This document shows positions 23,146-32,138 of a DNA stretch of 64,000 nt, one piece after another; position 1 is the first letter of the stretch; each line of letters starts with the position of its first letter. The stretch spans positions 2,852,001 through 2,916,000 of the forward strand of contig NZ_JADFFM010000001.1 of assembly GCF_015221995.1 (NCBI RefSeq), given 5' to 3'. Below the pieces are notes generated by a model. The model made no database searches and was not told the origin of the DNA. It worked only from the letters and a program-made list of their open reading frames with translations. Position numbers and translations under genes: made by a program. This stretch comes from Mucilaginibacter boryungensis (GTDB taxonomy: Bacteria; Bacteroidota; Bacteroidia; Sphingobacteriales; Sphingobacteriaceae).

Positions 23146-23958
23146 ATGGCTTATAATTTATTAAAAGGTAAAAAAGGGATCATCTTTGGTGCGCTTAACG
23201 AGCAGTCGATTGCCTGGAAAGTAGCACAGCGCGCTGTGCAGGAAGGTGCCGAGATTGTATTATCGAACGCCCCAATCGCTTTACGTATGGGCGAGCTTAA
23301 CAAACTGGCTGAAGAATGTAACGCCCCAGTTATTGGCGCCGACGTAACCAGCAACGATGATCTCACAAACCTATTTACCAAAACCCAGGAGCATTTTAAC
23401 GGCGGGGTAGATTTTATCCTGCACTCTATCGGCATGAGTATTAACGTGCGTAAAAGCATCCACTATACCGAAAACAACTACGATTTTACCCACAAGGGTT
23501 TAGATATATCAGCTTTAAGCCTGCACCGCGTATTGGCTACTGCTATGAAAATGGACGCCATTAACGAATGGGGATCTGTAGTGGCCTTAAGCTATATTGC
23601 CGCACAGCGTGTATTCCCTGACTATAACGACATGGCTGATAACAAAGCTTATCTGGAAAGCATAGCCCGTAACTTTGGCTACCAATATGGTGTTAAAAAA
23701 CATGTGCGTGTGAACACGGTATCGCAATCGCCAACCCGTACCACTGCTGGTTCGGGGGTTAAGGGTTTTGATGGCTTTATTAACTATGCCGAAAAAATGA
23801 GTCCGCTGGGCAATGCAGATGCTGACCAATGCGCCGATTACTGCGTGTCGTTATTTAGCGACCTGACCAAAATGGTAACCATGCAAAACCTGTTTCACGA
23901 CGGCGGCTTCTCTTTCACAGGCGTAACAGCTGCGGTGATTGAGCAGATGGAGAAATAA
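23146..23958 (+). CDS. fabI: Enoyl-[acyl-carrier-protein] reductase (NADH)
   Basis: A 270-residue FabI, which makes the last reduction in each round of fatty-acid elongation in the cytosol. The SDR-like fold starts LLKGKKGIIFGALNEQSIAW, a FabI form of the glycine motif. The catalytic residues fit the FabI pattern: Tyr150 (SYIAAQRV), Tyr160 and Lys167 (YNDMADNK, Y-x6-K). The C-terminal NLFHDGGFSFTGV matches the NIHVDGG-like end of the family. This is the target of triclosan-type inhibitors in other bacteria. It is a single gene, followed by a hairpin repeat at 23972. Confidence 0.94.
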   Translation: MAYNLLKGKKGIIFGALNEQSIAWKVAQRAVQEGAEIVLSNAPIALRMGELNKLAEECNAPVIGADVTSNDDLTNLFTKTQEHFNGGVDFILHSIGMSINVRKSIHYTENNYDFTHKGLDISALSLHRVLATAMKMDAINEWGSVVALSYIAAQRVFPDYNDMADNKAYLESIARNFGYQYGVKKHVRVNTVSQSPTRTTAGSGVKGFDGFINYAEKMSPLGNADADQCADYCVSLFSDLTKMVTMQNLFHDGGFSFTGVTAAVIEQMEK

Positions 23959-23971
23959 AATTTAAAAAATT

Positions 23972-24058
23972 ATGTCATTTCGATCAGCGGGAGAAATCTT
24001 ATACGTTTGATAAGCGCCACGTATAAGATTTCTCCTCGTTCCTCGTTCGAAATGACAT
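23972..24058. repeat. ATGTCATTTCGA double-hairpin element
   Basis: Outer arms ATGTCATTTCGA (23972-23983) and TCGAAATGACAT (24047-24058) are exact reverse complements. Inner 17-bp arms at 23990-24006 and 24019-24035 are also perfect. A T-run follows, so the element may stop fabI transcription. It belongs to the same broad class as 12477-12558. Confidence 0.8.
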
Positions 24059-24073
24059 TTTTTTACAAATAAA

Positions 24074-24104
24074 AAAGGCCGGATGCTTGCGCATACCGGC
24101 CTTT
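24074..24104 (-). terminator. Terminator of hsp20
   Basis: AAAGGCCGG (24074-24082) pairs with CCGGCCTTT (24096-24104). Read on the minus strand the second arm runs into six T. It lies 49 bp after the hsp20 stop. Confidence 0.75.
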
Positions 24105-24152
24105 CCATCACTAATCTACCACTACTCTCTCTTATGAAAACGCTCTTTTAAC

Positions 24153-24590
24153 TTATTTAACAGCAATTTCGCGTGACTGAACTTTTGCTTCTTCTTTTTT
24201 AGCAATATTTAGTTTCAATATACCATCGGTATATTCTGCATCAATTTTTGCATAGTCTACGCTATCAGGCAAGGTGAATGACCTTACGAATGATTTATAG
24301 CTATATTCGCGTTTGCTGTATTTTTTAGTTTCGTCAGTTGCTTCGGTCTTTTTTTCTACCGATACGCTCAACACATCTTTATCCAAGCTGATCTTGAAAT
24401 CTTCTTTCTTTAAACCTGGAGCAGCCAGTTCAATGTGGAATTCGTTCTCAGTTTCAGCTATGTTTACGGCAGGCACTTTGGTCAATAGCCTATCGTTAAT
24501 AAACGAATCGTTAGCTATTCCATTAAATACATCACTGAACCAAGGGTTAACTGCCTGTTTGTGTCCGTTGTTAAATTTTACTAAAGTCAT
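24153..24590 (-). CDS. Hsp20/alpha-crystallin small heat-shock protein
   Basis: A 145-residue small heat-shock protein, an ATP-independent holdase. The alpha-crystallin domain spans about residues 42-132: AETENEFHIELAAPGLKKED at its start, the GVL-like GILKLNIAKKEE at its end. The N-terminal arm is short (WFSDVFNGIANDS). The C-terminus lacks a clear I-x-I motif but has SREIAVK. The start has an AGGAGG at 24599-24604, a full Shine-Dalgarno sequence 8 bp upstream, unusual for this phylum. It is followed by a strong terminator, so the gene is monocistronic. Confidence 0.92.
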   Translation of the reverse strand: MTLVKFNNGHKQAVNPWFSDVFNGIANDSFINDRLLTKVPAVNIAETENEFHIELAAPGLKKEDFKISLDKDVLSVSVEKKTEATDETKKYSKREYSYKSFVRSFTLPDSVDYAKIDAEYTDGILKLNIAKKEEAKVQSREIAVK

Positions 24591-24598
24591 TTTTATAT

Positions 24599-24604
24599 CC
24601 TCCT
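24599..24604 (-). promoter_or_regulatory. Strong Shine-Dalgarno site of hsp20
   Basis: Reading the minus strand, AGGAGG lies 8 bases ahead of the ATG. This is a full anti-16S match, whereas most genes of the window show no such site. Confidence 0.65.
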
Positions 24605-24725
24605 AAGGTTTGTTTTTTATTATTTTCGTAAATGATTTATCAAAGCCAATACCAACCGGCTTTTTGATAAAATTTGCAGACATTTTGTCTGTTAAATAAA
24701 ATATCTACCGACAAAAAGACATAAA

Positions 24726-25172
24726 ATGCCTGAAAATTTAGCTGATTATAAATATAGCACCCCCATTCCCATCCGCTTCTCGGATATTGACGCGTTCGGA
24801 AATGTGAGTAATACCATCTATTTAACCTACTTTGAAATTGCCCGGTCTAACTATTGGAAGGAAATTATTAAATGGGACATGATGAAAGCCGGGGTTATTT
24901 TAGGGAAATCCGAGATCAATTACCTGAAACCACTGGTATTGGAAGACCAGGTTAAATGCTACGTGCGTACATCGCGGATTGGCAACAGTAGTTTTGATGT
25001 AACGTATATCCTGGTAAAAATAACACCCAATGGCGAGGAAATTTGCACCACTGGCAAAAGCTTGTGTGTAAGTTATGATTACGGCGCTAAAAAACCTGTA
25101 AGCATCCCCAAAGAAGAACGCCAGCGTATGATTGACTACGATGAACCGGGGCTTATAACTAACACGAATTAA
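24726..25172 (+). CDS. Acyl-CoA thioesterase, hotdog (4HBT) family
   Basis: A 148-residue hotdog-fold thioesterase of the YbgC/4HBT type. The catalytic segment is IRFSDIDAFGNVSNTIYLTYFEIARS, cut here as two parts: IRFSDIDAFGNVSN and YLTYFEIARSNYW. The aspartate of SDIDAFGNVSN aligns with the active-site Asp of 4-hydroxybenzoyl-CoA thioesterases. The substrate is unknown; relatives hydrolyse short or medium acyl-CoA. The gene is convergent with the GlcD-type oxidase gene. Confidence 0.85.
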   Translation: MPENLADYKYSTPIPIRFSDIDAFGNVSNTIYLTYFEIARSNYWKEIIKWDMMKAGVILGKSEINYLKPLVLEDQVKCYVRTSRIGNSSFDVTYILVKITPNGEEICTTGKSLCVSYDYGAKKPVSIPKEERQRMIDYDEPGLITNTN

Positions 25173-25241
25173 TTCTTAAGTCAAAGTCCGAAACCTTAAG
25201 TCGCTTTAATAGCTTTTAACTTCTAACTTTAGACTCTTGAC

Positions 25242-26639
25242 TTAAAATATCTTCCCCGGGTTCATTATCCCGTTAGGATCGAAGACAGCTTTTATACCCC
25301 GCATCAGGTTAAGGTGCAGTTCAGAATATTTCAGCGGCATAAATTCTTTTTGTACCAGGCCAATACCGTGTTCGCCGCTTAAAGTGCCACCTAATTTGAT
25401 GGTCAATTCAAATATCTCGCGAATGCCATCTTTTAGTTTATGGTGCCAGTCTGCATCGCTCATTTCACCTTTTATAATATTCACATGCAGGTTGCCATCG
25501 CCGGCATGCCCATAGCAAACCGATTCAAAACCATATTTCAGGCCAATTTCTTTTATACCTTTAATCAGTTGCGGTAAAGCAGCGCGCGGCACAACGGTAT
25601 CTTCTTCCTTATAAACCGAGTTTGATTTTACCGATACGCCCATAATCCGCCTCAGTTTCCATAGTTCATCTTTTTGTGCGGCAGTATCGGCAAAAAGTAC
25701 GTCTTTACAATTGTAGGCTTCTAACACAGCATTAATCTTTTCGCAGGCATCGAAGATCACATCCTGGTTGGTGCCGTCGACCTCAATCAATAAAAAGGCT
25801 TCAATACCATTTTGTAAAGTAAAGTTGATACCATCATGTTCAATTACCCATTCCACTCCCCTGCGTTCCATAAATTCCAACGCGGATGGGATAATCCCCG
25901 CCCTGAATATAGCCGAAACTGCAGCGCAGGCAGTCTCGTTAGTCGCAAATGAAGCCATCAGCAAGGCATCGATTGTGGGCGCAGGGATAAGCTTGGTTAC
26001 GATTTTGGTAACGATACCCAATGTCCCCTCCGAACCTATAAACAATTGGGTAAGATTATAACCCGAGGCATATTTTAGCGTGTTTGCCCCGGTCCAGATT
26101 ATTTCGCCGTTTGGTAATACCACTTCCAGATTCAAAACATATTCACGGATGGTACCATACTTTACCACCCTCGGCCCGCCAGATCCATGCGATACATTAC
26201 CGCCAATAAAACAGCTGCCTTTACTGGCTGGGTCGACCGGGTACAACAAACCCTTTTCGGCCACTGCATTCATAAAAGTTTCAGTAACCACACCGGGTTC
26301 CACAGTAGCCTGCAGGTTGGCTTCATCGATGTTGATGATTTGATTAAACCGCTCCATACTGATCACCAGCCCGCCCATTATGGGTAATGCCCCACCGCTT
26401 AAGCCCGTACCCGCTCCACGAGGGGTAACAGGGATTGAGTTTATATTACATAGTTTTAATAACTCGGCAACTTGCTGCGGCATATTGGGCTTAGTAACAA
26501 CTTCGGGATAGTAACGCAGGTCTTCCGTTTCATCATGGCTATACCGCTCCAAATCATCATGATTGGCAATTACATTTGCATCACCCACAATTGCTTTAAA
26601 AGCCGCTAATATCTCTAATGTAATTTGCTGGTATGGCAT
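25242..26639 (-). CDS. FAD-linked oxidase, GlcD/D-lactate dehydrogenase type
   Basis: A 465-residue flavoprotein. The FAD-binding PCMH domain carries VTPRGAGTGLSGGALPIMGG (about residues 73-95) and the SHGSGGPRVVKYG region; the C-terminal FAD-oxidase C domain ends with SGEHGIGLVQKEF and FDPNGIMNPGKIF. These are typical of glycolate oxidase GlcD and D-2-hydroxyacid dehydrogenases, which oxidise glycolate or D-lactate. Partner subunits GlcE and GlcF are not adjacent, favouring a single-subunit D-lactate-type enzyme. The start is 4 bp after the folB stop, so the two share a transcript. Confidence 0.9.
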   Translation of the reverse strand: MPYQQITLEILAAFKAIVGDANVIANHDDLERYSHDETEDLRYYPEVVTKPNMPQQVAELLKLCNINSIPVTPRGAGTGLSGGALPIMGGLVISMERFNQIINIDEANLQATVEPGVVTETFMNAVAEKGLLYPVDPASKGSCFIGGNVSHGSGGPRVVKYGTIREYVLNLEVVLPNGEIIWTGANTLKYASGYNLTQLFIGSEGTLGIVTKIVTKLIPAPTIDALLMASFATNETACAAVSAIFRAGIIPSALEFMERRGVEWVIEHDGINFTLQNGIEAFLLIEVDGTNQDVIFDACEKINAVLEAYNCKDVLFADTAAQKDELWKLRRIMGVSVKSNSVYKEEDTVVPRAALPQLIKGIKEIGLKYGFESVCYGHAGDGNLHVNIIKGEMSDADWHHKLKDGIREIFELTIKLGGTLSGEHGIGLVQKEFMPLKYSELHLNLMRGIKAVFDPNGIMNPGKIF

Positions 26640-26643
26640 AATG

Positions 26644-27000
26644 TTATTTATCGTTTGTAACCGTTACCGATGAATAGGCAACCCGGCCCGGCAATGGCGG
26701 ATTTAACTTTTTCAATTCAACCTTTATCCTGTCTACATAAGGATGATCTACCCTTATCCGATCAGCTATGGATTGTGCTACAGCTTCCAGCAGTTTGCGG
26801 GTATGGCGCATTTCTTCGGCAGCAATAATATAAAGTTGTTCATAGTTAACGGTATCGGCAATATGGTCGCCGGTAAGGTCAGCGCCTGTATGGAATTCTA
26901 CGTCAATATCTAATATAAATTTATTACCCAACAATTGTTCTTCCGGGTAAAAACCATGCAGGGCAAAAAACTCGGCGCCATGTAAACTAACTTTTATCAT
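26644..27000 (-). CDS. folB: Dihydroneopterin aldolase
   Basis: A 118-residue FolB, which converts 7,8-dihydroneopterin to 6-hydroxymethyl-dihydropterin in folate synthesis. Recognisable are LHGAEFFALHGFYPEEQLLG with the catalytic-type segment HGFYPEE, VNYEQLYII, LLEAVAQSIADRI, and KVELKKLNPPLPG with the conserved lysine. Length is normal. It is the first gene of a two-gene unit with the FAD oxidase, an arrangement without an obvious metabolic link. Confidence 0.93.
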   Translation of the reverse strand: MIKVSLHGAEFFALHGFYPEEQLLGNKFILDIDVEFHTGADLTGDHIADTVNYEQLYIIAAEEMRHTRKLLEAVAQSIADRIRVDHPYVDRIKVELKKLNPPLPGRVAYSSVTVTNDK

Positions 27001-27081
27001 TGTTCAAAGGTAAATTTATCAGTAAACAAACTATAATCTAATGCTACCTTTCATTAGATTTGCCATTATAACCAACCATTT

Positions 27082-28263
27082 ATGGCCAGAACAGACCTTT
27101 TTGAATCTCCCGATTATTATTTGATGGATGAATTATTATCCGATGAGCATAAACTTATCCGCCAAACCGTACGCGATTGGGTGAAGAAAGAGGTATCGCC
27201 GATAATTGAAGACTACGCCCAGCGCGCGGAATTCCCAAAGCAATTGATCAAGGGCCTTGCCGAAGTAGGCGCATTCGGGCCAACTATCCCTACTGAATAT
27301 GGCGGCGCAGGACTGGATTACACTGCTTATGGTATCATTATGCAGGAAATTGAACGCGGCGACTCGGGCATCCGGTCTACAGCCTCCGTACAAGGCTCGC
27401 TGGTGATGTATCCCATTTATGCCTACGGTTCAGAAGAACAGAAAAAGAAGTACCTGCCCAAGCTGGCAAGCGGTGAAATAATGGGCTGTTTTGGCCTTAC
27501 TGAGCCCGATCATGGTTCAAACCCGGGTGGTATGGTTACCAATATTAAGGATGCGGGCGATCATTACATACTAAATGGTGCCAAAATGTGGATATCGAAT
27601 GCCCCTTTTGCGGACATTGCAGTGGTATGGGCGAAAGATGAAACCGGTAAGATAAAAGGCATCATTGTTGAGCGGGGTATGGAAGGCTTCAGCACGCCTG
27701 AAACCCATAATAAATGGTCGCTGCGGGCGTCGGCTACCGGCGAGTTGGTTTTTGACCATGTTAAAGTACCTAAAGAAAACCTACTGCCGGGTGCGTCGGG
27801 GTTGAAAGGGCCATTAGGTTGTTTGAATCAGGCCCGCTACGGCATTGCCTGGGGAGCATTAGGGGCTGCTATGGATTGCTATGACACCGCCTTGCGTTAC
27901 GCTAAAGAGCGGGTACAATTTGGCAAACCAATAGGCGGCTTCCAGTTACAGCAAAAAAAATTAGCTGAAATGATTACCGAGATCACTAAAGGCCAATTAT
28001 TGGTATGGCGCCTGGGCACTTTAAAAAGCGAAAACAGGGCTACGGCGGCACAAATATCTATGGCTAAGCGCAACAGTGTTGAAACAGCCATAAATATTGC
28101 ACGCGAAGCCCGGCAGATGCTGGGAGGCATGGGCATTACCGGTGAGTATTCGATTATGCGGCATATGATGAATTTAGAATCGGTGGTAACTTATGAAGGG
28201 ACGCATGACATTCATTTATTAATTACCGGACATGATGTTACCGGCCTGGATGCCTTTAAGTGA
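27082..28263 (+). CDS. Acyl-CoA dehydrogenase, glutaryl-CoA dehydrogenase type
   Basis: A 393-residue acyl-CoA dehydrogenase. The family layout is an N-terminal helical domain, the GCFGLTEPDHGSNPGGM beta-domain motif, and the C-terminal helices with RQMLGGMGITGEY. The catalytic base is Glu372 in VTYEGTHDIH, as in glutaryl-CoA dehydrogenase, and the SIRSTASVQGSL-like segment (GDSGIRSTASVQGSLVM) is typical of that subgroup. Glutaryl-CoA dehydrogenase takes part in lysine and tryptophan breakdown. FAD-bound, cytosolic. No glutarate pathway genes are adjacent, so the substrate call is moderate. Confidence 0.88.
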   Translation: MARTDLFESPDYYLMDELLSDEHKLIRQTVRDWVKKEVSPIIEDYAQRAEFPKQLIKGLAEVGAFGPTIPTEYGGAGLDYTAYGIIMQEIERGDSGIRSTASVQGSLVMYPIYAYGSEEQKKKYLPKLASGEIMGCFGLTEPDHGSNPGGMVTNIKDAGDHYILNGAKMWISNAPFADIAVVWAKDETGKIKGIIVERGMEGFSTPETHNKWSLRASATGELVFDHVKVPKENLLPGASGLKGPLGCLNQARYGIAWGALGAAMDCYDTALRYAKERVQFGKPIGGFQLQQKKLAEMITEITKGQLLVWRLGTLKSENRATAAQISMAKRNSVETAINIAREARQMLGGMGITGEYSIMRHMMNLESVVTYEGTHDIHLLITGHDVTGLDAFK

Positions 28264-28389
28264 TATTTCGATTGGGTTAACATTTTGCTGCGCATAGAGA
28301 AACACATGTAATACTAAATAATATTTTTTTCTATTAAGTATTGTATGTCAGGCGGGTAGGTATTATATTTGCTTTAGGCTATTTCGTCA

Positions 28390-30492
28390 ATGCGTCGGTC
28401 AACCGTTCCCCCTAATTCCCTCTTCAACAGTCTACTATGGCTGTGTACTTTCTTAGCGGTTATATTTATCTCCTGTAACAACAAACAATCTGAAGAAACT
28501 GAGTATTCTAAAGAATTTAAACCCGTTTATGATTCTACTAACCGGTTATTCGAATTGAATAAATTTGATCAGGCCTTGCATTATATGGATTCATCGGTAC
28601 AGCATTTATCAAACCTCACCCCTACCGATAAATTCAGAATATATGGCTTCCATTATGTAATAAACAATAAGATAAAGCACAATAACGAGGTAGCGCTGCT
28701 ATATGCAGATAGTATGCTAACAGCTGCCAGTCAAATGACCAATAAAAAGCAATATATTGCTTTTTTGGGCGATGCTAATTTTGCCCGGGGCGACGCTTTA
28801 TTTGAACTGGGCAGATACAATGACTCATACAGCAGTTACTATCAAGGCTATCTGTTAGGAAAAAACAACTTGGACAACTGCACCCTGTCGGCTTATACCT
28901 ATCGCATGGGCATGATCACGTACAAGCAATCCAATTATAAATTTGCGGTAACTTATTTTAAAGAGAGTTTTGAACAGAACAAATCGTGTAAGGAAGAATT
29001 TGTATCATTTTTTCGCCAACAGGAAGTATTGGATAATACAGCACTAGGCTATCGCAATCAAAACATGCTGGATAGCGCCATGGTATATTTCAACAAAGCC
29101 TTACAATATATTAACGAAAACGCATCAAAATACAACAACCGGGCTGATATATTAGAAGTTGCGCGTGCCGTTATTTACGGTAACCAGGCCGAGGTTTTTA
29201 GCAATCAGGGTAAATATACAGAGGCTGTATCATTGCTTAAAAAAAGTATTGCTACCAATTTAAAAAAGGGCAATGATAACCACGATGCGTATCTGTCTGA
29301 AATAAAGCTGGTAAACTTATATATGAAACTGCACGAAGATGCCTTAATAATGCCGCTTTTAACCACTATCCGCTTACAGTTAGATTCATTACCGGCCAGT
29401 GATGCTGAGGCCGGATGGAATTTAGCAGCTGGAAATTACTATAAAAGTAAAAACGATTTTAACAAAGCGCTGCCATATTTAGAAAGATATCATAAAATAA
29501 AAGACTCCCTATCGGCCCGCAATCGTACCCTGAAGGAAAGCAACGTTAACGAACAGGTGAGTAACCTGGAAAAGCAGTATCAAATTGCAGATCTTCGTAC
29601 TAAAGAGCGCATGTATATCTATACAGCAATAGTTTTTGCACCCATGTCGCTAATTATTATTTTACTGATATTCCGTAACTGGAAACGCTCCCGGAGAGAG
29701 ATGGACGTGGTTAGTGAACTGAATAAACAGGTAAACCTGCAAAAAAGAAACCTGGAAAAGACACTTGCCGACCTTGAACAAAGCAGCCAGGAAAAAGACA
29801 GGATATTACGCACTGTAGCACACGATTTACGTAACCCACTGGGAGGTATTGCATCATTAACCGGTGCCATGGTTGAGGACGCCGACTACAACAATGAACA
29901 GATAGAACTATTACGCATTATAAAAGAAACTGCGTATGATTCATTAGAATTGATTAACGAAATCCTTGAGGCTACCAGCAATGCCCCAACCGAATTGCAT
30001 AAACAACCGGTAGATATTAATTCGCTGCTTAATAACAGTGTGGAACTGATGCGCTTTAAAGCCGCTGAAAAAAATCAAAAAATAATACTGCACACGCTTG
30101 ATGCCCCCGAGGAGTTATTGATCAGCAGGGAAAAAATATGGCGGGTGATCAGTAACCTGATCAGTAATGCTATTAAATTCAGCCCGGTTGGTGCCGAGAT
30201 ATGTGTAAGCATAACTGACGAATATGATGAAGTACAAATAGCAGTTAGCGACCATGGTATAGGCATACCAGAAGATATTAAGAATCAAGTATTTAATATG
30301 TTCACTAATGCCAAGCGCCCTGGTACCTTGGGCGAAAAGTCCTTCGGACTTGGCCTTTCTATTTGCAGGCAGATCATTGAAAAGCATCACGGTAAAATAT
30401 GGTTTGAAAGCGATGGAGCAAATGGTACCACTTTTTATATCCGTCTTTCTAAAACTACCAATGCTGTTTTAAACGAAATGGCAACTCATTAA
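28390..30492 (+). CDS. Sensor histidine kinase with lipoprotein signal and TPR repeats
   Basis: A 700-residue sensor kinase. The N-terminus carries a lipobox (AVIFISCNN), then TPR-like helical repeats (about residues 60-370; e.g. FDQALHYMDSSVQHL and SAMVYFNKALQYI). A membrane helix is at about 408-430. The cytosolic part has a coiled coil (LNKQVNLQKRNLEKTLADL), the phospho-accepting His478 (RTVAHDLRNPLGGI), an N box (SNLISNAIKFSP), G1 (DHGIGIPED) and G2 (GLGLSICRQI). No response regulator gene is adjacent. Signal: probably a peptide or envelope state read by the TPR part, inferred only. It ends convergently with the GH1 gene, with a 4-bp overlap. Confidence 0.9.
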   Translation: MRRSTVPPNSLFNSLLWLCTFLAVIFISCNNKQSEETEYSKEFKPVYDSTNRLFELNKFDQALHYMDSSVQHLSNLTPTDKFRIYGFHYVINNKIKHNNEVALLYADSMLTAASQMTNKKQYIAFLGDANFARGDALFELGRYNDSYSSYYQGYLLGKNNLDNCTLSAYTYRMGMITYKQSNYKFAVTYFKESFEQNKSCKEEFVSFFRQQEVLDNTALGYRNQNMLDSAMVYFNKALQYINENASKYNNRADILEVARAVIYGNQAEVFSNQGKYTEAVSLLKKSIATNLKKGNDNHDAYLSEIKLVNLYMKLHEDALIMPLLTTIRLQLDSLPASDAEAGWNLAAGNYYKSKNDFNKALPYLERYHKIKDSLSARNRTLKESNVNEQVSNLEKQYQIADLRTKERMYIYTAIVFAPMSLIIILLIFRNWKRSRREMDVVSELNKQVNLQKRNLEKTLADLEQSSQEKDRILRTVAHDLRNPLGGIASLTGAMVEDADYNNEQIELLRIIKETAYDSLELINEILEATSNAPTELHKQPVDINSLLNNSVELMRFKAAEKNQKIILHTLDAPEELLISREKIWRVISNLISNAIKFSPVGAEICVSITDEYDEVQIAVSDHGIGIPEDIKNQVFNMFTNAKRPGTLGEKSFGLGLSICRQIIEKHHGKIWFESDGANGTTFYIRLSKTTNAVLNEMATH

Positions 30493-31838
30493 CTATCTCC
30501 TTTTAAAAACTTCCCATACCACCGGCCCGAAGCCTTAATAGTACGCCTCTGGGTTTTAAAATCTACATGGATCAACCCGAAACGGGGATGATAACCTTCG
30601 GCCCATTCAAAGTTGTCGGTTAAGGTCCACACAAAATAGCCTTTTACATTCACTCCCTCATTTTTAGCTTTTAAAACTTCGCTAATATGTGTTTGCAAAA
30701 ACTCAACCCGTTCTGTATCAAGTATGCCTTCATCGCTTAAAGTATCTTCAAACGCAACACCATTTTCAGTTATGTAAATAGGTTTATCAGGACGATATGC
30801 AGCAAACTGTTTAAGCACCTGGTATAAAGCCGGCGGATGTACTTCCCAACCCATTAAAGTTGTAGGTACATTACGTTTAACGGCTTTAACAAGCCTGGCG
30901 TAAACATAAGGCGTAAATAAGGAGAATTTTACTATTTCGCGTGTATAATTCTGTATCCCTATGAAATCAAAATCAAAGGTCATGTTGGCCTCATCGCCGG
31001 GGAGTATATATTTATTAATACCCTTTAAAGCGGTCACCTCATTCATTGGGTAGCCTAAACCTAACAATGGTTCAATAAATAAGCGGTTAAGCAATGCATC
31101 AACCCTATTGGCCGCATTAATATCTCTTGTTTTTTGCGAATAGGGCTCGATGTGCGAGCAAGAGAAGGTTGTACCAATAGTTGCATCAGGTAAAACATAA
31201 CGCAGTTGCTTAGCCGCAGAAACTATGCTTAAAACAGTATGATGAATGGTGGGTAAATAATTGCGTAAACCAGTGCGCCCGGGCGCATGCAAACCCAAAA
31301 AATATCCTGCACCGGTAAAAACCCCCGGTTCATTCATCACCATCCAGTGTTTTACCCGGTCACCAAAGTATTGTGCACAAATAGTGGCATAATTAGTAAA
31401 CCAGCCCACTATTTCACGATTTGTCCAGCCGCCCTTTGCTTCTAAAGCCTGAGGCAAGTCCCAATGGTAAATAGTTACCCAGGGTTCTATCCCCTGCTCA
31501 AGGCAGTAATTAATTACGTTGTTATAATGATCTATCCCCAGTTGGTTCACTTCGCCTTCACCATTGGGTAAGATTCGCGTCCAGGCTATTGAAAACCTGA
31601 AATTAGGGATATTCATTTGTTTGATCAGATCGATATCCTCGCGATAACGATGATAAAAATCGCAGGCAGTTTCAGCTGTTTCGCCGTTTAGTACTTTGCC
31701 TTTTTTTGATGTAAACTCATCCCATATGGACCGGCCTTTACCATCCTTAGTGCATGCGCCTTCCGTCTGAAACGCGGCTGTAGATACGCCCCAGGCAAAA
31801 TCATCCCCAAAAAGTTTTTTATTGAGTTTATTGTCCAT
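30489..31838 (-). CDS. GH1 beta-glucosidase
   Basis: A 449-residue family 1 glycoside hydrolase of the beta-glucosidase or 6-phospho-type clan A barrel. The acid/base Glu170 is in VMNEPGVF, the nucleophile Glu358 in YITENGVAF. Other hallmarks are FRFSIAWTRILPNG and DNFEWAEGYHPRFGL. There is no signal peptide, so it acts in the cytosol, hydrolysing short beta-glucosides after import. The size is standard. A 29-residue ORF lies 72 bp upstream on the same strand. No phosphotransferase genes are near, so plain beta-glucosides are the likelier substrates. Confidence 0.93.
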   Translation of the reverse strand: MDNKLNKKLFGDDFAWGVSTAAFQTEGACTKDGKGRSIWDEFTSKKGKVLNGETAETACDFYHRYREDIDLIKQMNIPNFRFSIAWTRILPNGEGEVNQLGIDHYNNVINYCLEQGIEPWVTIYHWDLPQALEAKGGWTNREIVGWFTNYATICAQYFGDRVKHWMVMNEPGVFTGAGYFLGLHAPGRTGLRNYLPTIHHTVLSIVSAAKQLRYVLPDATIGTTFSCSHIEPYSQKTRDINAANRVDALLNRLFIEPLLGLGYPMNEVTALKGINKYILPGDEANMTFDFDFIGIQNYTREIVKFSLFTPYVYARLVKAVKRNVPTTLMGWEVHPPALYQVLKQFAAYRPDKPIYITENGVAFEDTLSDEGILDTERVEFLQTHISEVLKAKNEGVNVKGYFVWTLTDNFEWAEGYHPRFGLIHVDFKTQRRTIKASGRWYGKFLKGDS

Positions 31839-31910
31839 TTATACCGGGCCATTGGCCAGGCCCAATTTGTTGATTATAACCGGATAAAAAAAGTATATGC
31901 CAACAATAAT

Positions 31911-32000
31911 TTAGTGCATAAAAGATGAACGCATACTTTTTATTACCAGCCATTCGCGCACAATACCTACCAGGCTTAAAATGTTTGCTATAAGTTTCAT
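31911..32000 (-). CDS. Possible 29-residue leader or small protein
   Basis: ATG at 31998-32000 opens a 29-residue frame, MKLIANILSLVGIVREWLVI, ending in KSMRSSFMH. It is hydrophobic with a basic end, so it could be a small membrane peptide. TAATTTAG (minus strand, 32022-32029) lies 21 bp upstream, a near-match to TAnnTTTG. The frame ends 72 bp ahead of the GH1 start. It may be a leader peptide, a free small protein, or chance. It is too short for certainty. Confidence 0.35.
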   Translation of the reverse strand: MKLIANILSLVGIVREWLVIKSMRSSFMH

Positions 32001-32098
32001 GACAATCTTTTTTTGATTACACTAAATTACAATGGCTATATAAAGCAGGTCTTATGCTAATATGATATTATTGTTAATAATTCATGCTATAACAAAAA

Positions 32099-32122
32099 AA
32101 CTCCCGGGTTTTTCCGGGAGTT
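32099..32122 (-). terminator. Terminator of the DUF2383 gene
   Basis: AACTCCCGG and CCGGGAGTT (32099-32107 and 32114-32122) form a perfect 9-bp stem. On the minus strand the stem is followed by a T7 run. It lies 16 bp after the stop at 32139. Confidence 0.8.
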
Positions 32123-32138
32123 CTTACTTTAAAAGGTT

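Noticed and set aside
24641..24665. Terminator with AAAGCC/GGCTTTTT in front of the thioesterase gene
   Set aside because: There is no plus-strand gene upstream for it to end, and the stem is only 6 bp.
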